Of a stretch of DNA of 64,000 bases, positions 7,675-15,726 are shown in pieces. This DNA comes from Pedococcus cremeus (GTDB taxonomy: Bacteria; Actinomycetota; Actinomycetes; Actinomycetales; Dermatophilaceae): NCBI RefSeq assembly GCF_900111375.1, contig NZ_FOHB01000008.1:186001-250000 (forward strand), written 5' to 3'. Numbering within the stretch: the stretch's first letter is position 1; each line of letters opens with the position of its first letter. Below the pieces are notes generated by a model, which saw only the letters and a program-made list of their open reading frames with translations, did not search any database and was not told the origin of the DNA. Position numbers and translations under genes: made by a program.

Positions 7675-8252
7675 GGCCACCCCCTCCCAAGGGTGTGCCG
7701 TGCGGAGCGAGGGGGACCGGTCCCCACGGCACACCCGGTACTGGGTGGACCACCTTGGTGGAGCCTTCAGCGCCCGGGTCCCCCTCGGTCGCTGGTCTAT
7801 GAGCGATGTGCCAGCCGTCGGTGTCACCGTTCGGTTGAGCGGGGAGCCATCAACACCAATCGCGTACAACGACGAGCATCCGCAGAGTCCAGGTCTCGAA
7901 TTTCGTTGCACCACAAGCAGGTTGCGGTCCTGTCGGGCGGTCGACGCCTGCGTTGTCGACATTTCGACGGTGACAGTCGAGGTGGCCCCTAGTCCACTCC
8001 TTGTCCGATTTGCCCGGTTCCCTTGACCGGATCTTCACCTAGGACCGGGAACCGCGGCGCCAAGAAGGACGAAGGCCGAGACGGCAACTCGCCGGGCGCC
8101 GGACCCAACGCTTCACCCAGGGTCATCCGCGGCGGGTGACGCGAGGACGGCAGGACCCGCCCACGGTGGAGGTGATCAGCGGTGAGCACAGCTGCCGTCG
8201 CGGTCTGCTGCGAGAGGGGGAGGCATGGCAACCTCCTCAATGGGTCACTCCA
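7675..8252. other. Gene-free stretch between broken rep and the sulfatase module
   Basis: 578 bp without a convincing gene. It holds a nested palindrome at 7691-7736: outer arms GGGTGTGCCGTG (7691-7702) and CACGGCACACCC (7725-7736), with GGGGACCGGTCCCC (7712-7725) inside. This may be a regulatory or replication-linked site of the old element. The remaining open frames have no recognisable motifs. A purine-rich GAGAGGGGGAGG near 8212-8223 precedes only a short open frame. Confidence 0.5.
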
Positions 8253-9362
8253 ATGGCCAGTGATGTCGAGGGTGCATCCACCCATGGATCTCCCGTGGGG
8301 GCGCAGCGGGGACTGGCGGGTGTGGATGTCCCTGCGTGGTTCCGTAACGCCGGCCTCGGCGCTTGGCTGTTGCTCGGCATCGCCGGAGTTCTCGCCCTCC
8401 TGCTGGTACTGATCGCGCTTGTTGCGGACGTGGCCATCCCGTTGGCGATTGCTGCTGTGCTTGCGGCCATCCTGGTTCCACTTGCTGATCGTCTGGAACG
8501 GTGGCGCGTGCCCCGCTGGCTGGGAGCCACATTCGTCCTCATCCTTGCCCTGTCGATGATCGTGGTCACGATCGCCGTGGTCATCAACGGGCTCACGAGC
8601 CAGAGTGACGAGATCTGGGCCCAGATGGAAGCCTCGCTCAAGCAGGTGGACGACGCCGCGTCTTCGGACGGAGCCTCGGGCGGCCTCGTCGACGCGGCCC
8701 ATGAGGTCGTCCGCGTGCTCACGTCAGGGGCCCTGGGAGCCCTCTTCAGCTCCGCAGGCAGTCTCGTCGTCGGGTCGGTCCTGGCCATGTTCATGCTGCT
8801 GTTCCTCTTGAAGGACTGGGAGCAGATCGTCGGTTGGACGGCCGGCCGCCTCGGGCTGCCTCCGGCGCTGGGTCGTAGCGTGCTCGACGGGACAGTGAAC
8901 GCCTTTCGCGGATACGCCGCCGGGCTGACCCTGATAGGTGCGGCGAACGCGGTGGTCGTCGCCATCGGGGCCCTTGTGCTCGGCGTTCCGCTTGCAGGAA
9001 CGATCGCGCTTGTCTCCTTCGTCACCAGCTATGTGCCCTACCTCGGTGCATTCGTCTCCGGCGCGTTCGCTGTGCTGATCGCATATGGATCCGGCGGCCT
9101 CGGCGACGCGGTGGCGATGCTGGCAATCGTGCTGTTGGCCAACAACACCATCCAGAACGTGGTGGAGCCGTTCGCGTTCGGGACCCGCCTGCGCCTGCAC
9201 CCCCTCGCAGTCCTGCTCACCGTGACGACGGCGACGCTGCTCTTCGGAGTGATGGGAGCGATTCTGGCCGCGCCGCTGACCTCCGCTGCGGTGAACGCCT
9301 ATCACGCGCTACGGAGCGAGGACCTCACGGAGAGTGGGTCCTTCGCCTCTGATGGCCTCTGA
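8253..9362 (+). CDS. AI-2E family transporter (TqsA/PerM-like)
   Basis: 369 aa from the ATG at 8253; an upstream in-frame ATG at 8136 gives a hydrophilic extension without support, so the start is uncertain. Seven to eight membrane helices with the family layout: an N-terminal helix pair (GAWLLLGIAGVLALLLVLIA), a third helix (WLGATFVLILALSMIVVTIA), a soluble segment (about residues 110-165), and a C-terminal pore part with VSFVTSYVPYLGAFVSGAFA, the P-Y-x-G motif of PF01594, and LLANNTIQNVVEPF. The family exports diverse solutes; several members are Na+/H+ antiporters or efflux proteins rather than AI-2 carriers. It is the first gene of the probable sulfatase operon, 63 bp before the sulfatase. 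Confidence 0.85.
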   Translation: MASDVEGASTHGSPVGAQRGLAGVDVPAWFRNAGLGAWLLLGIAGVLALLLVLIALVADVAIPLAIAAVLAAILVPLADRLERWRVPRWLGATFVLILALSMIVVTIAVVINGLTSQSDEIWAQMEASLKQVDDAASSDGASGGLVDAAHEVVRVLTSGALGALFSSAGSLVVGSVLAMFMLLFLLKDWEQIVGWTAGRLGLPPALGRSVLDGTVNAFRGYAAGLTLIGAANAVVVAIGALVLGVPLAGTIALVSFVTSYVPYLGAFVSGAFAVLIAYGSGGLGDAVAMLAIVLLANNTIQNVVEPFAFGTRLRLHPLAVLLTVTTATLLFGVMGAILAAPLTSAAVNAYHALRSEDLTESGSFASDGL

Positions 9363-9425
9363 CGTCCTGAGGTCCAGTGGTCAAAGGCTTGCAGATCGGT
9401 GGCCGTGTACGAGAGGGATCGGACG

Positions 9426-12329
9426 ATGACCAAGACGCAGATGCTGCTCGTGGCGGCTTACCCCGATGTCGAGGTCGCCGAGGCTGAGTTCCGTGCGCTT
9501 GCCGACAAGGTCCGAGCCAAGGAGGTGTCGAGCCAGGGCATGATCCTCGTCGGCAGGGACGCCGACGGTACGCCTCGGCTGATGGACACCGGCAACCACC
9601 TCGGCCGTCGTGGTGCGGGTTGGGGCGGTGGAGCGGGTGTCCTGGTGGGGCTGTTCGCCCCGCCCATGCTCGGAGCGGCGGCGGTGGGCGCCGCCGCCGG
9701 GGCGGTGGTCGGCCACTTCGCCGGCCACAAGCTCACCGCGGCCATCCAGCAACAGGTAAGTGCGGCGCTGAAGGCGGGCACGGCGGCGATCATCGGCGTG
9801 TTCCCGGCCGAGTCTCGCCTCGACGTCGAGCGGGTTCTTCCGGGCTCACCCCTGAAGTCCGTCGTCGAGAGCGACGAGCGCGGCATCGAGGAGCTGAAGG
9901 CGAAGCTGGCCGAGGCGATGGGCAACTTCAACCCCGACCGGAGCGTCCTGCCCGTACCGGACCGCGGCTTCAGCGGCGTCGGCGGTCGGACGATCGACGA
10001 GTCCGTGGGCGACTGGAGCATCGTGGCGCCGACGAAGGCACCCGAAGGTGCGCCCAACGTCCTCGTCGTTCTCATCGACGACGCCGGCTTCGGGGGACCC
10101 GACACCTTCGGCGGCGGCATCCGGACGCCGAACCTCACCCGCGTGCAGCAGCAGGGCATCACCTACAACCGGTTCCATGTGACCGCGGTCTGCTCCCCGA
10201 CGCGCGCCGCGATGCTGACAGGGCGCAACCACCACCGGGTTGGCATGGGTGGGATCGCGGAATTCCCCGCGCCGTTCCCCGGCTACACCGGTATCCGCCC
10301 GCGGTCCTGCACCGCGTTGCCCCGGATCCTCAAGGAGAACGGCTACGTCACCGGCGGGTTCGGCAAGTGGCACATAACCCCCGGGCATGACATGGGCACG
10401 GCGGGATCATTCGACCACTGGCCCACGGGATGGGGTTTCGACCACTGGTGGGGCTTCCTGACCGGTGCCGCGGGTCAGTACGACCCGATCATCACCCAGG
10501 ACAACTCGACCCTCGGTGTTCCCGAGGGTCCGGACGGGAAGCCGTACTACTTCCCGGACGACATCACCGACAAGGCGGTCGAGTGGCTGCACGCAGTCCG
10601 CGCCCAGGACGCCGAGAAGCCATGGTTCGTCTACTACTCGACCGGCGCAACCCATGCGCCACACCACGTGGCCAAGGAGTGGGCGGACAAGTACAAGGGC
10701 CAGTTCGACGACGGCTGGGACGTGTACCGCGAGAAGACCCTCGAACGGCAGAAGAGGCTCGGCATCGTCCCGCCCGACACCGAGCTCACCGAGCGGCCCG
10801 CAGCGTACCCGGCCTGGGACAGCCTGAGTGACGCGGAGCGCAAGCTGTACGCCCGCCAGATGGAGGTGTTCGCCGGGTACTCGGAGAACGCCGACTGGAA
10901 CGTCGGCCGGATGCTCGACGCGGTCGAGGAGATGGGCGAGCTCGACAACACTCTGGTCATTTACATCTGGGGCGACAACGGGGCTTCGATGGAGGGCACC
11001 GTAACGGGCTCGTTCAACGAGACCACCTTCTTCAATGGAGTGGTGCTCGACGCCGAGGAACAGTTCAAGATGATCGACAAGTACGGCGGCCTCGAGGAGC
11101 TCGGCGGTTTCCACACCGCCCCGCACTTCGCGGCTGCCTGGGCGCACGCGAACAACGCGCCTTTCCAGTGGGGCAAGCAGATGGCCAGCCACCTCGGTGG
11201 GACGCGTGACCCGATGGTCATCTCCTGGCCGAAGAGGATCGCCGGCGGTGGCCACCTGCGGGCGCAGTTCACCCACTGCATCGACATCGTCCCCACGGTC
11301 CTGGAGGTCATCGGGCTGCCCGAGCCGACCGTCGTCGACGGAATCGAGCAGGAGCCGATGGACGGCACCAGCTTCGCCTACACCTTCGACACGCCCGAGG
11401 CCGCCGAGCAACACACGGTGCAGTACTTCGAGATGTACGGCAGCCGCGCGATCTACAAGGACGGCTGGTGGGCTTGCACCAAGCTCGACAAGCTGCCTTG
11501 GGACTTCTCACCCGCCACCCTTTCGAGATTCGGCCCCGGCAGCGGCTGGGACCCCGGCCGGGACCCCTGGGAGCTGTACTACCTGCCCGATGACTTCTCC
11601 CAGGCCCATGACCTGGCTGCCGACAACCCCGAAAAGGTCGCCGAGCTGGTCGAGCTCTTCTGGGCCGAGGCCGAACGCAACCGCGTCCTTCCGCTGCTCG
11701 GCGGGTTCGCGGTGTTCTTCGGGATCCTGCCGCCGATGCCGACCCAGACCCGGTTCACCTTCGCAGGCGACGTCCAGAACATCCAGACCACGCAGATCCC
11801 CCGGATCATCGGTCGCTCGTACGCCATCGAAGCGGACGTGCACGTGCCCGAAGGGGGCGCCGAGGGCGTGCTCGTGGCCTTTGCCGACTTCATCGGCGGG
11901 TTCGCGCTGTGGGTCGACGAGAAGGGGCTCCTGAACCACACCTACCAGTACCTCGGCATCGACACCTACCGACAAACCTCCACCGAGCCGATCCCCACAG
12001 GCGACATCACCCTCAAGATGCTGTTCGACGCCGACCAGCCGACCCCCGGCACATCCGGCCACGTCACGCTGTGGGCCGGTGACAAGCAGATCGGGGAGGG
12101 AGACATCCCGCGCACCGTCTCGCTGATCTTCACGACCTACGCAGGCATGGACGTCTCCCGGGACAACGGCGGCGTCGTCGACCTCGACTACGAGGACCGG
12201 GCGCCGTACGCCTTCACCGGAACCGTGCGAAACGTCGTCTTCGACCTCGCGCCCCACGCCCACGACGAGGACCTCTCCCTCCACGAGTCCACCGCCCAGG
12301 CCGCACTCGCCCACGGGGCAGCCGGCTGA
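9426..12329 (+). CDS. Sulfatase with N-terminal DUF1269 domain (fusion protein)
   Basis: 967 aa from ATG 9426 (GAGAGGG upstream). Residues 1-160 form a DUF1269-type domain: a ferredoxin-like start (TKTQMLLVAAYPDVEVAEAE) and a glycine-zipper hydrophobic stretch (about 60-100, GAGWGGGAGVLVGLF). From about residue 205 a type I arylsulfatase follows: VLIDDAGFGG metal site, CSPTR (Cys about 256) for conversion to formylglycine, GKWH (about 313), DNG (about 517), and a C-terminal beta-rich domain (about 780-930). There is no signal peptide, so it should be cytoplasmic or membrane-bound through the zipper. A radical-SAM maturase gene downstream can make the formylglycine. Substrate unknown; arylsulfatase or alkyl-sulfate hydrolase. 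The fusion is unusual: family sulfatases usually lack this domain. Confidence 0.9.
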   Translation: MTKTQMLLVAAYPDVEVAEAEFRALADKVRAKEVSSQGMILVGRDADGTPRLMDTGNHLGRRGAGWGGGAGVLVGLFAPPMLGAAAVGAAAGAVVGHFAGHKLTAAIQQQVSAALKAGTAAIIGVFPAESRLDVERVLPGSPLKSVVESDERGIEELKAKLAEAMGNFNPDRSVLPVPDRGFSGVGGRTIDESVGDWSIVAPTKAPEGAPNVLVVLIDDAGFGGPDTFGGGIRTPNLTRVQQQGITYNRFHVTAVCSPTRAAMLTGRNHHRVGMGGIAEFPAPFPGYTGIRPRSCTALPRILKENGYVTGGFGKWHITPGHDMGTAGSFDHWPTGWGFDHWWGFLTGAAGQYDPIITQDNSTLGVPEGPDGKPYYFPDDITDKAVEWLHAVRAQDAEKPWFVYYSTGATHAPHHVAKEWADKYKGQFDDGWDVYREKTLERQKRLGIVPPDTELTERPAAYPAWDSLSDAERKLYARQMEVFAGYSENADWNVGRMLDAVEEMGELDNTLVIYIWGDNGASMEGTVTGSFNETTFFNGVVLDAEEQFKMIDKYGGLEELGGFHTAPHFAAAWAHANNAPFQWGKQMASHLGGTRDPMVISWPKRIAGGGHLRAQFTHCIDIVPTVLEVIGLPEPTVVDGIEQEPMDGTSFAYTFDTPEAAEQHTVQYFEMYGSRAIYKDGWWACTKLDKLPWDFSPATLSRFGPGSGWDPGRDPWELYYLPDDFSQAHDLAADNPEKVAELVELFWAEAERNRVLPLLGGFAVFFGILPPMPTQTRFTFAGDVQNIQTTQIPRIIGRSYAIEADVHVPEGGAEGVLVAFADFIGGFALWVDEKGLLNHTYQYLGIDTYRQTSTEPIPTGDITLKMLFDADQPTPGTSGHVTLWAGDKQIGEGDIPRTVSLIFTTYAGMDVSRDNGGVVDLDYEDRAPYAFTGTVRNVVFDLAPHAHDEDLSLHESTAQAALAHGAAG

Positions 12330-12386
12330 GCCTCCGCGCCGGAACCGACCGGTACGGCGTACCCAGCAGCACGAGAGGAGTCATGC

Positions 12387-12845
12387 ATGAGCATCAACAT
12401 CGACGAGCTCGGCCCGGTCGACTGGATCGTGGTCGAGTTCCCTGAGCCGAAGTTCACCGGCGAGGTCGCCCCGATCCTCAAGGACCTGGTCGACCGCGAG
12501 CTGATCCGCGTCCTGGACCTGATCTTCCTGAGAAGGGACCGGGAAGGCGGGTACGAGGTCCTCGAGGCCACCGACATGGAGGACAGCGACATCGGTGAGC
12601 TGCGCGCCTACGAGACGGAGCTGGCGATGGTGCTGAGCGAACAGGACGTCAACGACCTGGTCGAGACCATCGAGCCGGGAAACGCCGCTGCCGTTCTCGT
12701 GTGGGAGAACCTGTGGGCCGCTCCGTTCGGTTCCGCCGTCCGCCGTGCTGGCGGCCAGCTAGCAGCCAGCGGGCGCATTCCGATCCAGGCGGTGATCGCG
12801 GCCGTCGAGGCCGACGCCGCCGAGGCCGACGAGGAAGGAGACTGA
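12387..12845 (+). CDS. DUF6325/DUF1269-family protein
   Basis: 152 aa, start ATG 12387 after CGAGAGGAG. It begins SINIDELGPVDWIVVEFPEP and has ELIRVLDLIFLRRDREGGYE then a DLVETIEPGNAAAVLVWENL block, the pattern of the DUF6325 family. Members are small cytoplasmic or membrane-associated alpha/beta proteins of unknown role, frequent in stress or transport gene sets of actinobacteria. The segment GNAAAVLVWENLWAAPF is partly hydrophobic. It lies 57 bp after the sulfatase, whose own N-terminus is a related DUF1269 domain, so the two may pair or oligomerise; that is inference. One base separates its stop from the next small gene. Confidence 0.75.
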   Translation: MSINIDELGPVDWIVVEFPEPKFTGEVAPILKDLVDRELIRVLDLIFLRRDREGGYEVLEATDMEDSDIGELRAYETELAMVLSEQDVNDLVETIEPGNAAAVLVWENLWAAPFGSAVRRAGGQLAASGRIPIQAVIAAVEADAAEADEEGD

Positions 12846-12846
12846 C

Positions 12847-12987
12847 ATGCCCATGGCAGCCAGGCGCAGGAGAAGGACCGTAGCCGCGGTCGGAGGTGCC
12901 GTCGTGGTAGCGCACGGCATCAACCGTCGATCTGACCGACGAGAAGACCGCCGCGACGACCGCCGCGACCGTTTCGGCCGCGACTGA
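12847..12987 (+). CDS. Small basic protein (46 aa), unknown
   Basis: A 46-codon frame starting one base after the DUF6325 stop, with GAAGGAGAC just upstream (GGAG at 12836-12840). It begins MPMAARRRRRTVAAVGGAVV, has one short hydrophobic run (AAVGGAVVVAHGI) and ends in an Arg/Asp-rich tail (RRSDRREDRRDDRRDRFGRD). Such short proteins often follow DUF6325 genes; no function is known. The tight spacing, ribosome-binding site and amphipathic composition support it being real, but no homologue could be checked. Confidence 0.55.
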   Translation: MPMAARRRRRTVAAVGGAVVVAHGINRRSDRREDRRDDRRDRFGRD

Positions 12988-13096
12988 CCGATCCCCGATC
13001 GACAGGGCCCAGCCGACGGAGGCGGCCGCTGTCTTCGCCCAACCTCATGCACCGGCACGGTCCCTGCCCGGGGTCCACCGAGACAGGAGAGCCACC

Positions 13097-14344
13097 GTGG
13101 ATGTCACGGCCATCGTGGTGGTCACCGCGGCGTTGTTCGCCTGGGGGCTGATCTCGAATCGACTGGAGCGGGCCGACGTCACGGCGCCGATCGCGTTCGT
13201 CGTCGTCGGCCTTGCTCTGGCCGGACTGGGCCTGGTCGACGGCCCCTCAGGGCCAGAGGCCGTGACACCGCTGGTCGAGCTCACCTTGGTGTGGGTGCTG
13301 TTCTCCGACGCGGCGCGGTTGCCAGTGCAGGAGCTGCGCCGCGATGCCGGCCGCTACCTCCGCCTGCTGGCGATCGGCCTGCCGCTGACCATCCTGCTGG
13401 GCTGGGGGTTGGCCGCCTTGTTCTTCCCAGGGCTCGGCATGTGGCTGGCCCTGTTCGTCGGGGCGGCACTGGCCCCAACCGACGCCGCCCTCGGTGTGCC
13501 GGTCGTGAGCAACCCCGCCATTCCCTCACGTATCCGGCAGCTCATCACCGTCGAGAGCGGCCTCAACGACGGCATCGCCACCCCCGTGGTGATGCTCGCC
13601 ATCGCCGGCGCCGCTGCCGCTGAGGGACTGGAGCACGCCGAGAGCGCGGGGCATGCCGCCGTCGAGCTGCTCATCGGCGCGGCGGTAGGCGTCGCGGTCG
13701 GCGGCGTGGGCGGTCTGGCACTGCGTACGGCCCGTCGCCATGGGACCGCCGCGGAGTCGTTCGCCGGCATCGCCGTCCTGGCGTTGGCGCTGGCGGCGTA
13801 TGCAAGCGCCCTGGCGCTGCAGGGCAACGGCTTCGTCGCAGCCTTCTGCGGGGGTCTGGCGTTCGGAGCGTGCGCCGGTCGCCGGGCTCCGGCCGAGCTG
13901 GAGTTCCTCGAGCAGATGGGCATGCTGCTGGCGTCGCTGGTGTGGATGGCCTTCGGTGCTGTCGCCGTCCCGATCATGCTCGACCGCATCGACGGCAGGA
14001 GCATCGTCTACGCCGTCCTGAGCCTCACGGTGGTCCGCATGCTCCCCGTCGCGCTCGTCTCGCTCGGTGCAGGTCTGGACCGCACCACGATCCTGTTCAT
14101 CGGCTGGTTCGGCCCCCGTGGTCTGGCCTCGCTGGTGTTCGCGCTTCTCGCCTTGGAAACGCTGGGGACCCAGGCCGACGAAGCCGTGACCGTACTCGCG
14201 ACGACCGTCCTGCTCAGCGTCGTCGCCCACGGAATCACTGCGGCACCGCTCGCACGACGCTACGGCGAGTTCGCAGCCGCTGCCGGTCCTGAGCCCGGTG
14301 GGCCTGTCGAGGTCACCCCGCTGCGCAGTCGGTTGAGCCGATGA
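13097..14344 (+). CDS. CPA1-type cation:proton antiporter (NhaP-like)
   Basis: 415 aa from GTG 13097 (AGGAGA upstream). About 12 membrane helices. Family marks: FVGAALAPTDAALGVPVVSN (the T-D motif of CPA1 at about residues 134-138), TVESGLNDGIATPVV (the N-D pair at about 156), and GWFGPRGLASLVFALLALE (G-P-R-G-L) near the C-terminus. It exchanges Na+ or K+ for H+ across the membrane. The stop overlaps the ATG of the sulfatase maturase (ATGA), so it belongs to the same operon, between the sulfatase and its maturase. An ion antiporter here may offset charge or pH change from sulfate release and transport, which is inference. Confidence 0.9.
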   Translation: MDVTAIVVVTAALFAWGLISNRLERADVTAPIAFVVVGLALAGLGLVDGPSGPEAVTPLVELTLVWVLFSDAARLPVQELRRDAGRYLRLLAIGLPLTILLGWGLAALFFPGLGMWLALFVGAALAPTDAALGVPVVSNPAIPSRIRQLITVESGLNDGIATPVVMLAIAGAAAAEGLEHAESAGHAAVELLIGAAVGVAVGGVGGLALRTARRHGTAAESFAGIAVLALALAAYASALALQGNGFVAAFCGGLAFGACAGRRAPAELEFLEQMGMLLASLVWMAFGAVAVPIMLDRIDGRSIVYAVLSLTVVRMLPVALVSLGAGLDRTTILFIGWFGPRGLASLVFALLALETLGTQADEAVTVLATTVLLSVVAHGITAAPLARRYGEFAAAAGPEPGGPVEVTPLRSRLSR

Positions 14345-15726
14345 CGAAGTACGAGGCCACCACGGGACCGACTCCCACCATGCCTGAGGCACGACGTCTC
14401 TTCCATGTGATGGTCAAGCCCACGGGGGCCGTGTGCAACCTGGACTGCGAGTACTGCTTCTTCCTGTCCAAGGAGATGCTGTATCCCGGCAGCAGGTTCC
14501 GCATGGCCGAGGACCTGCAGGAGGCCTACATCCGGCAGATGCTGGACGCCCACCCGGACGCGTCCGAGGTCGTGATGGCCTGGCAGGGCGGCGAACCGAC
14601 CATGATGGGTCTGGGCTTCTTCCGGCGGGCGATGGAACTGCAGGAGCAGTTCAAGCGTCCGGGTCAGCGGGTCCTGAACACGCTGCAGACCAACGGAACC
14701 CTGCTGGACGACGAGTGGGGCACCTTCTTGAAGGAGAACGACTTCCTGGTCGGGATCTCGATCGACGGACCGCCCGCGATGCACGACACGTATCGGGTCG
14801 ACAAGGGCGGTAAGCCCACGTCGCAGCGGGTGCTGAAGGGGCTCGACGTGCTGAAGAAGCACGGCGTCGAGTGGAACGTGCTGACCACAATCCACGCCGG
14901 CAACGACGATCACGGCGACGAGGTCTACCGCTACCTGCGCGACGAGCTCGGCGCGTCGTTCATCCAGTTCATCCCGATCATTGAACGGGCGACGCCGGAG
15001 ACTCTGCAGATCGCGGACGCGGGCTGGGGGAGTGGGGTGCACGGCCGGCCCCTGTACGTCCAGGATGGCTCCCTGGTGACCCACCGCTCAGTCTCACCCG
15101 AGCAGTACGGGCGGTTCATGATCGACGTGTTCGAGGAATGGGTCCGCCGCGACATCGGGTCGGTGTACGTCCAGATCTTCGACACCGCGTTGGCCTCCTG
15201 GTATGGCGAGGGCGGAGGCATGTGTATCCACGCGGAGACCTGCGGGTCCCAGCTGGCCCTGGAACACAACGGTGACCTGTACTCGTGCGACCACTTCGTC
15301 GAGCCGGGCTACCTGCTGGGCAACATCGGCGACCGGACCATGCTCGAGCTGGTCGACCTGCCGCAGCAGCGGAAGTTCGGGCAGGACAAGCGTGACACGC
15401 TGACCCAGTTCTGCCGCAACTGCGACGTACGTTTCGCCTGCAACGGGGGATGTCCCAAGGACCGGTTCACGACTGCTCCGAACGGAGAGTCCGGTCAGCA
15501 CTACCTGTGCTCGGGCTACCTGTCGTTCTTCCACCATGTCCGCGAGCCGATGGAGGCGATGGCCCACCTCTTGCGGGAGGGCCGCGCCCCGTCAGAGCTG
15601 ATGGCCGTGTACGCCCGCGACGACGCGGACCGTGGGCACAACGAGCCCTGCACATGTGGGTCGGGCAAGACGTGGAAGAAGTGCCACGGATCGGTGGGCG
15701 ATGACAGACCCCAAGCAGACCGCTGA
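14341..15726 (+). CDS. Anaerobic-type sulfatase-maturating enzyme (radical SAM/SPASM)
   Basis: 461 aa, ATG overlapping the antiporter stop. The radical SAM cluster motif CNLDCEYCFF (C32, C36, C39) is followed by WQGGEPTMMGLGFF and QTNGTLLDDEW, both typical of anSME. The SPASM domain Cys ligands are in CIHAETCGSQ, CDHFVEPGYLLGN and CRNCDVRFACNGGCPKDRF (about 293-380). The C-terminus carries a SEC-C zinc motif (CTCGSGKTWKKCH, about 438-450). anSME oxidises the Cys or Ser of sulfatase C/S-x-P-x-R motifs to formylglycine with SAM radicals; the sulfatase four genes upstream has CSPTR. Linkage of the two makes the substrate assignment strong. A SulP gene starts inside its last codons (15701). Confidence 0.92.
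   Translation: MTKYEATTGPTPTMPEARRLFHVMVKPTGAVCNLDCEYCFFLSKEMLYPGSRFRMAEDLQEAYIRQMLDAHPDASEVVMAWQGGEPTMMGLGFFRRAMELQEQFKRPGQRVLNTLQTNGTLLDDEWGTFLKENDFLVGISIDGPPAMHDTYRVDKGGKPTSQRVLKGLDVLKKHGVEWNVLTTIHAGNDDHGDEVYRYLRDELGASFIQFIPIIERATPETLQIADAGWGSGVHGRPLYVQDGSLVTHRSVSPEQYGRFMIDVFEEWVRRDIGSVYVQIFDTALASWYGEGGGMCIHAETCGSQLALEHNGDLYSCDHFVEPGYLLGNIGDRTMLELVDLPQQRKFGQDKRDTLTQFCRNCDVRFACNGGCPKDRFTTAPNGESGQHYLCSGYLSFFHHVREPMEAMAHLLREGRAPSELMAVYARDDADRGHNEPCTCGSGKTWKKCHGSVGDDRPQADR

Noticed and set aside
8136-8252. N-terminal extension of the AI-2E transporter to ATG 8136
   Set aside because: The extra residues are hydrophilic and family-unlike; the ATG at 8253 is a more plausible start, although no strong ribosome-binding site was found for either.
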